A stretch of 59,368 nucleotides of DNA from an uncultured Clostridia bacterium (GTDB lineage Bacteria; Bacillota; Clostridia; UMGS1810). Shown here piece by piece: positions 52,420 to 59,368 of the stretch (the first letter of the stretch is position 1; each line of letters begins with the position of its first letter). The notes below the pieces were generated by a model that was not told the DNA's origin, did not search any database, and worked only from the letters and a program-made list of their open reading frames with translations. The DNA is taken from the NCBI GenBank assembly GCA_934481345.1, contig CAKSPF010000011.1:1-59368 (forward strand), written 5' to 3'. The translations under genes were made by a program, and so were the position numbers.

Positions 52420-53855
52420 TGTACGTCCTCCGTAAGTATTTCTTTTATTACTTCTCTTTCATCGAAATGAATTGTTCCGCTGTTTAATATCTGATACGTT
52501 TCGTGGCCTTTGCCTGCAAGGATAATCACATCATCCTTTTCAGCGTGCGTCAGAGCGTATTTTATGGCATCGCGGCGATTTTCCACAACAGTGTATTCCG
52601 CATCAGTCTGCCTTATGCCCTCTACAATCATTTCTATGATAGCCGACGGATTTTCCGTTCGGGGATTATCGCTTGTTATTACCGAGAAATCCGCAAGTTC
52701 GCCTGCGATTTTTCCCATAATTGCTCTTTTGGCAGTGTCGCGGTCGCCTCCGCAGCCGAACACAGCCACCACTCTGCCCCTTGCAAAGCCTCTTGCGGTT
52801 CTGAGTATGTTTTCCAGACCGTCGGGAGTATGGGCATAATCTATCATTACCGTGTAGTCGCGGTCGCCGATATTCACTATTTCTGCTCTGCCCTTTACTC
52901 CGTGAGCCGAAGCAAGCGCCGGGCGGATTTTATCTGCCGTAAGTCCTGCCGCAAGGCATATTCCCACAGCGCAGAGCGCATTGTATACCGAAAATTCTCC
53001 CGGTATACCGAGTGTATAATTCGTGCCGTCAAGCACAAATTCGACGCTGTTGCGGTGAAGCCGGACTTTTTCACCCCTCAAAGTACAAATATCTTGAACT
53101 CCGTAGGTTACGACACTGCACGGTGCGTTTTTTGCCATTTGTGCGCCGTATTTGTCGTCTGCATTTATCACTGCCGTGTCGCTCATTTCAAAAAGCTTTG
53201 CTTTCGCTTTGGAATAATTTTCCATGGTGATGTGGAAGTCAAGGTGATCCTGTGTAAGATTTGTGAATGCTCCCACGGCATAGTGACAGCCATACACGCG
53301 GTTAAGCTCCAGTGCATGCGACGAAACCTCCATTATCACATAATCAACTCCGCTGTCTGCCATCTGACCGAACAGCTTTTGCAGTTCAAAGGAATCGGGA
53401 GTTGTTCTGCCAGTTTCAAGCACCGTATCGCCTATCATATTCTGATTTGTGCCTATAAGACCTGTCTTGTATCCGTTTTCTTCCAATATATGTTTAACGA
53501 GATATGTTATCGTAGTCTTGCCGTTAGTGCCCGTTACTCCGATAAGCTTGAATTTTTCCGACGGATTGCCGAAAAAGTTTGCGCTTATCTGAGCCTCTGC
53601 AATACGGGAGTCTTTAACGATTATCTGAGGCACGTCTATTCCCTCTACAAAGTGCTGTGCAATCACAGCCGCCGCACCGCGCTCAACTGCGTCCGCGGCA
53701 TACTTGTGACCGTCAGTCTTGAAGCCCTCTATGGCGACAAACACGCTGCCCGAAACCGCCTTGGACGAATTATAGCAAACGTCCGTTATTTCCGGGTTGG
53801 CTTCGTTATATATTTTTTCGGTTTTTACTCCGGTTAAAAGCTCATTTAATTTCAT
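52416..53855 (-). CDS. murE: UDP-MurNAc-L-Ala-D-Glu:meso-diaminopimelate ligase
   Basis: Mur ligase of 479 residues adding the third stem amino acid. GVTGTNGKTTITYL (P-loop near 108), MEVSSHALEL and YAHTPDGLENIL are conserved. The substrate loop reads DNPRTENP; the DNPR form marks meso-diaminopimelate specificity, as against DNPA-type L-Lys ligases. It overlaps mraY and follows the PBP gene by 15 bp. Confidence 0.96.
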   Translation of the reverse strand: MKLNELLTGVKTEKIYNEANPEITDVCYNSSKAVSGSVFVAIEGFKTDGHKYAADAVERGAAAVIAQHFVEGIDVPQIIVKDSRIAEAQISANFFGNPSEKFKLIGVTGTNGKTTITYLVKHILEENGYKTGLIGTNQNMIGDTVLETGRTTPDSFELQKLFGQMADSGVDYVIMEVSSHALELNRVYGCHYAVGAFTNLTQDHLDFHITMENYSKAKAKLFEMSDTAVINADDKYGAQMAKNAPCSVVTYGVQDICTLRGEKVRLHRNSVEFVLDGTNYTLGIPGEFSVYNALCAVGICLAAGLTADKIRPALASAHGVKGRAEIVNIGDRDYTVMIDYAHTPDGLENILRTARGFARGRVVAVFGCGGDRDTAKRAIMGKIAGELADFSVITSDNPRTENPSAIIEMIVEGIRQTDAEYTVVENRRDAIKYALTHAEKDDVIILAGKGHETYQILNSGTIHFDEREVIKEILTEDVQ

Positions 53856-53870
53856 ATTGACTACCTTCTC

Positions 53871-56048
53871 TCAGTGTACGTTTGAAAAGCTGAATTCCAC
53901 GCTTACGGCGGAGCCTCTGTCTACCTCGCTGCCTGCCTCCGGCGACTGCGAACTTACCACCGCCGAGCCCTGACCCGTAGCGGACGCGCCGAACACCTTC
54001 ATGTTCAGTCCCGCATTGGTGAGGATGACATTTGCGTCGGTTGCCGTCCTGCCCCTTACATCCGGCACGATAACCGTTGCGGTTTTGTCCGCCTCGGTAT
54101 ACAGCGCCACAGTGGAGCCCTCGCCAAGCGTTGAGCCGCCCTTGGGCACCTGATTGAGCACTTTTTCGCCGGAGCCGATGATATTGTATCTCAGACCGCT
54201 TTCCGCAAATGCCTTTGCTATATCTGCTCGCTTTAAGCCGACTACATTCGGAACGGTTTTTTCATTCGTCTGCAAATCATCGTCGGTATACTGCGGCTCT
54301 ATGTCCATATATCTGAGCACCTGGTCGAATATCTTCTTGAATGTCGGCGCCGCAATCTGACCGCCCATGTGGCTGTCGCCCATCGGTTCGTCAAGCATTA
54401 CCAGACCGATTATTTCTGGGTCGTTTGCCGGGGCAAAGCCTACAAACGAAGCAACATATTTACCGTTGTTACGGGGTTGTTTTTCACTCGTACCGGTTTT
54501 GCCGGCAAGTCTGAAGCCTTTTATATAAGCGTTTTTCGCAGTTCCGTGGGCCACAACACCTTCTAAGATATTGCGGATTGTGTCTGCCGATTCCTTGCTT
54601 ATTGCTTGTCGTATAACCTCAGTGTCAAAGCTCTTTATCACATATCCGTCGTCGTCCACAAGCTGTTTTGCTATGTGCGGGCGCACCATAGTACCGCCGT
54701 TTGTGATTGCCGTGTATGCCGTTATAAGCTGAAGCGGCGTTACGATAAAGCTCTGTCCAAACGAGCATGTGGCAAGCTCCACGTCATTAAAATTCTTCAT
54801 GCTATGGAACGTACCGCTTGCCTCACCGGGGAGGTCAAAACCCGTTTTTTCGGTAAAGCCGAATTTTTTAAAATATTTATAAAACTTATTTGTGCCTACT
54901 CTTGCTCCGAGCGTCATAAACACAGGGTTGCAGGAGTTCTCAAATCCCTCGGCAAATGTCAGTGAGCCGTGACCTGCCGTTTTCCAGCACCTGATAAAAC
55001 GGTCTCCCACATGCAGACCGCCGTTGCATGTAAAATGCTCGCTCTGGCTTACAAGGTTTTCCTCAAGAGCCATTGCTGCGGTAAAGGGCTTGAATGTCGA
55101 GCCGGGCTCATATCCGTCTACGACAGCCTTGTTTCTCCAAAGTTTATTCAGTAGCTCGCTGTACTTTTTATCGCGCTTTTTGCCGGTAAGCTCCTCAAGC
55201 TCTTTTTTCATATCATCGGGAAGCTCGAACGGCTGATTCAAGTCAAAATCCGGCTGAGTTGCCATGGCAAGTATCTCGCCGGTCTTTGCATTCATAATAA
55301 TACATGCCGCGCCGTTTACCACATTGTAGTCCGCCACTGCCTGCTTTAATTCTTCCTCCACAAAATGCTGAATAACCTCGTCTATGGTAAGAACAAGGTT
55401 AGAGCCGTTTTCGGGGTTTATATATTTTTCGTATTTATAGGGCATTTCCGTACCGGACGCACTCTTGGCGCTTATCATTCTGCCGGGCATACCCTTTAGG
55501 TATTTGTCATACACCATCTCCGTGCCCGCAAGTCCCTGATTGTCGGTTCCCACGAAGCCTATAACGTGCGAGGCAAGACTGCCGTACGGATATGTGCGCT
55601 TGCTGTCTTCCACCAGATAAATTCCGGCAAGCTCCGCTTTGCGTATTTTTTCTGCTTTTTTGTTGTCCACCTTGCGCTGTATTATTTCATAAGAGGATTT
55701 CTTCGTTATTTTCTTTTCCAGTTCATCCGCGTCCATTCCGAGAATGTCAGCAAGAGTTTCCGCCGTTTTTTTAGCTTTTTTGCTTTTGCGTACTTCTGCC
55801 GGCGAAGCTGTGACCGTGTGCACCGACACACTCTGTGCAAGTATTTTGCCGTTGCGGTCGTAGATTATTCCTCTTTTGGAAGAAACGATGCTGTCCATAG
55901 TCTGCTGTTCTATAGCGTCCGTCTGGAGCTTCTCGCCCTTTACAAACTGCCAGTAGCCTATTCTCGAAATCAGAACTGCTATTATCAGAAATATTACTTT
56001 TACGGACGCAGACGTTCTCTTTCTTATATTATGTTTAAGCTCACTCAT
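53871..56048 (-). CDS. ftsI: class B penicillin-binding protein with two PASTA domains (FtsI/PbpB-like)
   Basis: Septal transpeptidase of 725 residues. A membrane anchor (about 14-33), a pedestal domain and a transpeptidase domain carry S317-T-F-K320, S372-C-N374 and K516-T-G518, all intact. Two PASTA domains (about 588-655 and 656-722, the first beginning KTVPNVVGL) bind muropeptides. The two PASTA repeats favour a PbpB-like division protein over the sporulation paralogue SpoVD, which usually has one. It follows ftsL. Confidence 0.94.
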   Translation of the reverse strand: MSELKHNIRKRTSASVKVIFLIIAVLISRIGYWQFVKGEKLQTDAIEQQTMDSIVSSKRGIIYDRNGKILAQSVSVHTVTASPAEVRKSKKAKKTAETLADILGMDADELEKKITKKSSYEIIQRKVDNKKAEKIRKAELAGIYLVEDSKRTYPYGSLASHVIGFVGTDNQGLAGTEMVYDKYLKGMPGRMISAKSASGTEMPYKYEKYINPENGSNLVLTIDEVIQHFVEEELKQAVADYNVVNGAACIIMNAKTGEILAMATQPDFDLNQPFELPDDMKKELEELTGKKRDKKYSELLNKLWRNKAVVDGYEPGSTFKPFTAAMALEENLVSQSEHFTCNGGLHVGDRFIRCWKTAGHGSLTFAEGFENSCNPVFMTLGARVGTNKFYKYFKKFGFTEKTGFDLPGEASGTFHSMKNFNDVELATCSFGQSFIVTPLQLITAYTAITNGGTMVRPHIAKQLVDDDGYVIKSFDTEVIRQAISKESADTIRNILEGVVAHGTAKNAYIKGFRLAGKTGTSEKQPRNNGKYVASFVGFAPANDPEIIGLVMLDEPMGDSHMGGQIAAPTFKKIFDQVLRYMDIEPQYTDDDLQTNEKTVPNVVGLKRADIAKAFAESGLRYNIIGSGEKVLNQVPKGGSTLGEGSTVALYTEADKTATVIVPDVRGRTATDANVILTNAGLNMKVFGASATGQGSAVVSSQSPEAGSEVDRGSAVSVEFSFSNVH

Positions 56049-56120
56049 ATATAATTCCCTTCAGAACATATTTCCGATCGGCGCAGCATAGCCGTGCCCC
56101 TACAATTTATATATTCACTG

Positions 56121-56603
56121 TCAGCCGAAATATTCCAGTATACCTTTCAAAGCGTCCTTTATTGATGCGAGAATTTTTGTGCTCTCCGTGCTGTCGTCTG
56201 CAACCTCTGTGTATGTATCCTGCTTGACATTTACATATACTATCTGACTGTTGTCCGGTCTTTGCATACCAAGCTCTGAGATTGCCTTTTCCTCCACGAC
56301 CTTCATATCAAGCTTTTGATTGATTTTCATTTCCGTCTGCTTGTTTTGCTCGGTAATGAGCGCAAGCTTGTCTTTGAGCTTTTCCGTTTCGGTAGATGCT
56401 CTTATCATCATTACATTAGTATATACCAAAGCCGACGCAATGCAAAACACCGCAATTACCGTTACGATAAGAAAGCGGCACATTGAAACGGATTCTTTTC
56501 TGCGCTGTGAAACGCGCTTTTTTCTGTTTTCCTCCGAGGTGCGGGCATAGTTGTCGTACTCGTCAAGATTATATGCACTTGTTCCGTTGTACAGGGTTTT
56601 CAC
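56121..56603 (-). CDS. ftsL: cell division protein FtsL
   Basis: A 160-residue bitopic protein with a basic cytosolic N-terminus, one membrane helix (about 43-65) and a short leucine-zipper-type coiled coil (about 70-105) that recruits FtsB/DivIC and FtsQ. The tail of about 30 residues beyond ELGMQRPDNSQIVYV is longer than usual. Identification rests on the topology, the LGM-x-P-x-xxQIVYV motif and its place between rsmH and the PBP gene. Confidence 0.88.
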   Translation of the reverse strand: MKTLYNGTSAYNLDEYDNYARTSEENRKKRVSQRRKESVSMCRFLIVTVIAVFCIASALVYTNVMMIRASTETEKLKDKLALITEQNKQTEMKINQKLDMKVVEEKAISELGMQRPDNSQIVYVNVKQDTYTEVADDSTESTKILASIKDALKGILEYFG

Positions 56604-56618
56604 AAAAATTACCTCCGG

Positions 56619-57551
56619 TTAAATTTTTTCCGCAACACGCAGTTTTGCGCTCTTAGCCCTCTTGTTGTATTCACATTCCGCTTCATCGGGCAAAATGGGT
56701 TTCCGTGTTATCACCTTTGCGCGAGGTTTGTTGCCGCATACGCATACCGGGAAATCCGGCGGACAGGTACAGCCCTTTGCATAAGAAGCAAAGGCGGTTT
56801 TCACAATTCTGTCCTCTAAGGAATGAAACGTTATTACCGAGAGCCTTCCGCCCGGCGAAAGCACATCAAAGAAATCGTCCAGCGCATTTCTTAAATCTCT
56901 CAGCTCTCCGTTTACTTCTATTCTCACCGCCTGAAACACCCTCTTTGCAGGGTGAGAGCCCTTTTGGCGGAATCTTTCGGGTATGGAAGCCTTTATTATA
57001 TCCACAAGCTCCAAAGTAGTTTCTACCGGAGCGTTTTCGCGGCGGCTGATTATCGACCTTGCGATTCTCCTGGAGAATTTCTCCTCGCCGTACTCAAAAA
57101 AAATATCGGCAAGCCTCTGCTCCGAATATGTGTTTATCACATCATACGCGCTTATAGGGTCGTTCCTGTTCATACGCATGTCAAGCGGCGCGTCCTCCAT
57201 ATAGGAAAAGCCCCTTTGGCGGTTATCGAGCTGATATGACGAAACACCCAGATCCAAAACGGCGCCGTCAAGCTTTTCTATCCCCTCGCGCTTTAGTATT
57301 TCCTTGATATTTTTGTAATTGTCGTGAACGTACTTTATATTACCGAAGCTCTGCAGCCTTTTTTTGCTTGCCTCTATTGCCTCTTCATCACGGTCTATGC
57401 CGACAAGAAGTCCGCCCGTGCCGAGCCGCCGCAGTATTTCCTCGCTGTGACCGCCTCCGCCGAGAGTTCCGTCCGCATATATTCCGTTTTCCTTTATATT
57501 AAGACCGTCCACCGATTTTTTCAGCAAAACCGATACATGTCTGAATTCCAT
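56619..57551 (-). CDS. rsmH: 16S rRNA (cytosine-1402-N4)-methyltransferase RsmH
   Basis: SAM-dependent methyltransferase of 310 residues acting on C1402 of 16S rRNA. HVSVLLKKSVDGL at the start, the SAM motif YADGTLGGGGHSEEIL, GIDRDEEAI, DLGVSSYQLD and the late ITFHSLEDRIVK and CTCPPDFPVC are diagnostic. It sits 12 bp after mraZ. Confidence 0.98.
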   Translation of the reverse strand: MEFRHVSVLLKKSVDGLNIKENGIYADGTLGGGGHSEEILRRLGTGGLLVGIDRDEEAIEASKKRLQSFGNIKYVHDNYKNIKEILKREGIEKLDGAVLDLGVSSYQLDNRQRGFSYMEDAPLDMRMNRNDPISAYDVINTYSEQRLADIFFEYGEEKFSRRIARSIISRRENAPVETTLELVDIIKASIPERFRQKGSHPAKRVFQAVRIEVNGELRDLRNALDDFFDVLSPGGRLSVITFHSLEDRIVKTAFASYAKGCTCPPDFPVCVCGNKPRAKVITRKPILPDEAECEYNKRAKSAKLRVAEKI

Positions 57552-57563
57552 AGTTCAAATCCC

Positions 57564-57995
57564 CTATATAATGATGCCTATTTCGCAAAGATTTTCGGCA
57601 ACAGCATCGGGATCAAGAGCGTCGATGTAGCTGTTCCAGTTTTCACTGCTCCAGATTTCTATTTTATCTCCGTTGCCTATAATGGTGACGTCCTTATTTA
57701 TGCCTGCATAATTTCTCAGCGGAGCCGGGAGAAGTATCCTGCCCTGCTTGTCCGCCTCGCACTCTGCCGCTCCCGACAGAAAAAGACGTGAAAATCCGCG
57801 GGCGTTTTTATCCGCCATAGGAAGCTTGCTCAGCTTTTCGTAGAAGCTGTTCCACGCGTCCGTGCTGAAAACGAGCAGGTTGCGGTCAAGCCCTTTTGTA
57901 ATATAAAACACACTGCCGAGAGATTCTCTGAACTTTGACGGCATGATAACTCTGCCCTTTGCGTCCAGGCTGTGTTCATATTCTCCGCTGAACAT
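57564..57995 (-). CDS. mraZ: transcriptional regulator MraZ
   Basis: A 143-residue AbrB-like DNA-binding protein with two copies of the MraZ fold (about 5-50 and 77-120), including GEYEHSLDAKGRVIMPSKFRE split as GEYEHSLDAKGRV and IMPSKFRE. It forms ring oligomers and represses or tunes its own operon through short promoter repeats. The ATG follows AAGGAAG. First gene of the dcw cluster. Direct repeats upstream fit its known binding mode. Confidence 0.97.
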   Translation of the reverse strand: MFSGEYEHSLDAKGRVIMPSKFRESLGSVFYITKGLDRNLLVFSTDAWNSFYEKLSKLPMADKNARGFSRLFLSGAAECEADKQGRILLPAPLRNYAGINKDVTIIGNGDKIEIWSSENWNSYIDALDPDAVAENLCEIGIII

Positions 57996-58028
57996 TCTGT
58001 CACTTCCTTCCTTTTTTGGATTTTCGCA

Positions 58029-58066
58029 CCACTTTGTGGCACAAAGATACCACTTTCCACCACTTT
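58029..58066 (-). promoter_or_regulatory. MraZ-box repeats upstream of mraZ
   Basis: AAAGTGG occurs three times on the minus strand (58060-58066, 58050-58056 and 58029-58035), spaced 10 and 21 bp, that is, on one face of the helix. AAAGTG-type repeats are known MraZ sites in Mycoplasma. They lie just downstream of the promoter. Confidence 0.75.
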
Positions 58067-58072
58067 TATATC

Positions 58073-58101
58073 ATTCTAAACCATTTTTAACAATTTTGCA
58101 A
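58073..58101 (-). promoter_or_regulatory. SigA promoter of the dcw cluster
   Basis: Minus-strand TTGCAA (58096-58101) and TAGAAT (58073-58078) with a 17-bp spacer. The start site would fall at about 58066, in the first MraZ box. Confidence 0.7.
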
Positions 58102-58228
58102 TAGTCTATCATAAATATTTTTTGTAAAATAACGCGGTTTTGGCTTATTTTTAAAATTTTGTTAAATGTGCACAAATCGCGAACGTAAATTTTACTGCAA
58201 AAAATATCCTGTTTTTTAAAAAAATATA

Positions 58229-58257
58229 TTGACAATTGCCAGTTGTTTTGTTATAAT
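58229..58257 (+). promoter_or_regulatory. consensus SigA promoter of the tRNA-Ser genes
   Basis: TTGACA (58229-58234) and TATAAT (58252-58257) with exactly 17 bp between. Confidence 0.93.
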
Positions 58258-58271
58258 AGTCAAGTGCTCAC

Positions 58272-58358
58272 GGAGAGGTGTCCGAGTGGTTTAAGGAGCT
58301 AGTCTTGAAAACTAGTGATGCGAAAGCACCCAGAGTTCGAATCTCTGCCTCTCCGCCA
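58272..58358 (+). tRNA. tRNA-Ser (anticodon UGA), CCA encoded
   Basis: Acceptor GGAGAGG pairs with CCTCTCC; anticodon loop CTTGAAA gives UGA; a long variable arm and the T loop GTTCGAATC are present; 3' CCA is encoded. Confidence 0.95.
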
Positions 58359-58408
58359 ATTAAATATTTTTTGAGGTTATCGGCAATTCGACTGTCGGTA
58401 ACGCATAC

Positions 58409-58499
58409 GGAGAAGTACTCAAGAGGTCGAAGAGGCGCCCCTGCTAAGGGTGTAGGTCGGGCAACCGGCGCGAGAGTTCAAATCTCTCCTTCTCCGCCA
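58409..58499 (+). tRNA. tRNA-Ser (anticodon GCU), CCA encoded
   Basis: Acceptor GGAGAAG pairs with CTTCTCC; anticodon loop CTGCTAA gives GCU; long variable arm (about 58451-58470); T loop GTTCAAATC; 3' CCA is encoded. Co-transcribed with the first tRNA-Ser. Confidence 0.95.
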
Positions 58500-58504
58500 T
58501 CATT

Positions 58505-58534
58505 AAGCAAGTCATTTTTATGACTTGCTTTTTT
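58505..58534 (+). terminator. terminator of the tRNA operon
   Basis: AAGCAAGTCAT (58505-58515) pairs with ATGACTTGCTT (58520-58530), followed by T residues. Confidence 0.92.
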
Positions 58535-58540
58535 GTATAA

Positions 58541-58574
58541 AAAAACTGCCCAAATTCTTTTGAGCAGTTTTTTG
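58541..58574 (-). terminator. terminator of the surface-protein gene
   Basis: ACTGCCCAAA and TTTGAGCAGT form a stem with one mismatch, flanked by A and T runs, just beyond the stop of the minus-strand gene. Confidence 0.8.
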
Positions 58575-58585
58575 ATTGCAAATTA

Positions 58586-59368
58586 TTATTTTGTAATACT
58601 TACGGTTTGAGTTGCATCGTCCCATTTGACATCTGCGCCGAGTTTTTCCGATACAAAGCGTATCGGGAGATATGTGCGGTCATTTTCAATAAATGACGGG
58701 GAATCAAGGTCGATTTTCTCGCCGTTTACGGTTGCAAAATCTTCGCCGATTACAAGTGAAATATCAATGTTTTCGGCAGTGATTTTAACCGTCTGACTTT
58801 CTTCGATCCAATTAACCTTTGCACCGAGAGCCTCTGCTATAAAGCGTATCGGGAGCATTGTTCTGTCATTTACAATCTTCGGTGCAACATCGTTTGAAAC
58901 GGTCTTTCCGTCAATGGTTGCATCCTTTTGACCGATAGTAAGAATTATGCTTGTTTTTGCCTTTTCAACCCATTTTGCATAAAGTGTAATTGACTTTGTA
59001 ATTTTGGTGTTAAAGTCAAATTTGGTTGCAAAATTCTTGTCTGTGTACCAACCGTCAAATACAAATCCGTCCTTTACGGGTGCTGTCGGAGCGGTAATAA
59101 CATTATTTCTTCTTACGCTTACCGATTTGATTGTCGGAGCGCCGTTTGTTTCAAACTTAACCGTAAGGCTCGATGAGCCGCCTCCGCCACCGCCTCTGCG
59201 TGAAGGTGTCGGGTCCGCATCTTTTGCTATAAGCTGATATGCGGAGAATTTCTTTGCGTGAATAATAATCGTGTTATCCTTAACTTCAATATATTCACCG
59301 TCAGCATTTTTGCTTGTTGTAAGGGCGTCTACTGCGCCGTTATGCTCACGCAGGACAATGTATTCAGC
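58586..59368 (-). CDS. C-terminal 260 residues of a large secreted protein with copper-amine-oxidase stalk domain (partial)
   Basis: The reading frame is open from the window edge (59368) to the stop at 58588-58586; the start lies outside. From the N-terminal side it has a beta-rich piece, an Arg-Gly linker PSRRGGGGGGSSS, and a Listeria-Bacteroides (InlB-B) repeat reading FDGWYTDKNFATKFDF then LYAKW. A copper amine oxidase N-terminal-like stalk domain with paired RTMLPIRFIAEALGAKVNW and RTYLPIRFVSEKLGADVKW motifs follows. Despite the name, this domain is a common extracellular or wall-associated module in Clostridia, not a catalyst. It is probably a cell-surface adhesin or a carbohydrate-active protein. 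Confidence 0.9.
   Translation of the reverse strand, partial: AEYIVLREHNGAVDALTTSKNADGEYIEVKDNTIIIHAKKFSAYQLIAKDADPTPSRRGGGGGGSSSLTVKFETNGAPTIKSVSVRRNNVITAPTAPVKDGFVFDGWYTDKNFATKFDFNTKITKSITLYAKWVEKAKTSIILTIGQKDATIDGKTVSNDVAPKIVNDRTMLPIRFIAEALGAKVNWIEESQTVKITAENIDISLVIGEDFATVNGEKIDLDSPSFIENDRTYLPIRFVSEKLGADVKWDDATQTVSITK

Noticed and set aside
52503..53837. 444-residue ORF on the plus strand
   Set aside because: It lies entirely opposite murE, whose motifs are complete; composition is Cys/His/Tyr-rich as expected for an antisense shadow and there is no ribosome binding site.
1..59368. prophage, integrative element or secondary-metabolite cluster
   Set aside because: No integrase, structural phage genes, conjugation genes or biosynthetic modules were found; the content is mostly core chromosomal.

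Overview
The window looks like a chromosomal segment of a low-to-mid GC, Gram-positive, anaerobic Clostridia-type bacterium (Bacillota). This rests on the L21-Prp-L27-Obg operon with an N-terminally extended L27, rny-ymdB, a dcw cluster with a PASTA-type PBP and a small basic protein, a ferredoxin-dependent 2-oxoacid oxidoreductase, S-layer-homology and copper-amine-oxidase-stalk surface proteins, and consensus SigA promoters. MurE carries the DNPR motif, so the wall is probably meso-DAP type. I cannot name the species.

Layout. 0-6 kb: a small membrane protein, thrS, a DUF5662 gene and a zinc ABC transporter (znuACB). 5.8-10.8 kb (minus strand): RNase Y, YmdB, an oligopeptide-type binding protein and a lipoprotein related to the ComEC metallo-beta-lactamase domain whose metal site is eroded. 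11-16 kb: an SLH-anchored GH18 protein, an Lrp regulator coupled to an aminotransferase, trmL and a DegV protein. 16.3-19.9 kb: a glycolytic operon pgk-tpiA-gpmI. 20-23.2 kb (minus strand): rlmH with an unassigned 393-residue protein, and a cysteine desulfurase-like enzyme with a DUF3343 partner. 23.4-29 kb: mreB and a 1420-residue leucine-rich-repeat surface protein. 29-32.2 kb (minus strand): obg-rpmA-prp-rplU and an SCP2-like protein with a Lys/Ala-rich tail. 32.4-36.1 kb: an RseC-like protein, a MinD-like ATPase and a four-subunit 2-oxoacid:ferredoxin oxidoreductase. 36.2-40.7 kb: sugar metabolism, with an epimerase, an AraC regulator, a beta-propeller/KDPGal-aldolase fusion and a DgoK-type kinase. 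40.8-42 kb: small genes and a MITE-like repeat. 42-58 kb (minus strand): a cupin, Gx transporter, NusG-II protein, dus, nrdR and the dcw cluster from mraZ to ftsZ. 58.2-59.4 kb: two tRNA-Ser genes and the 3' end of a large surface protein.

The two most unusual items are, first, the 5' leader of the leucine-rich-repeat gene. A consensus promoter starts transcription at the foot of a 117-nt, three-helix hairpin. Its apical loop is complementary over 10 nt to a downstream segment, and an intrinsic terminator sits just before the ribosome binding site. This has the architecture of a riboswitch or attenuator that I do not recognise. Second, a cytosolic sialidase-type propeller is fused to a KDPGal-type aldolase and translationally coupled to a KDGal kinase, apparently a self-contained pathway for an unknown keto-deoxy sugar acid conjugate.

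Many genes here appear to use TTG or GTG starts with good Shine-Dalgarno sequences, and I moved several starts accordingly. Promoters are given by position; most have 17-bp spacers.
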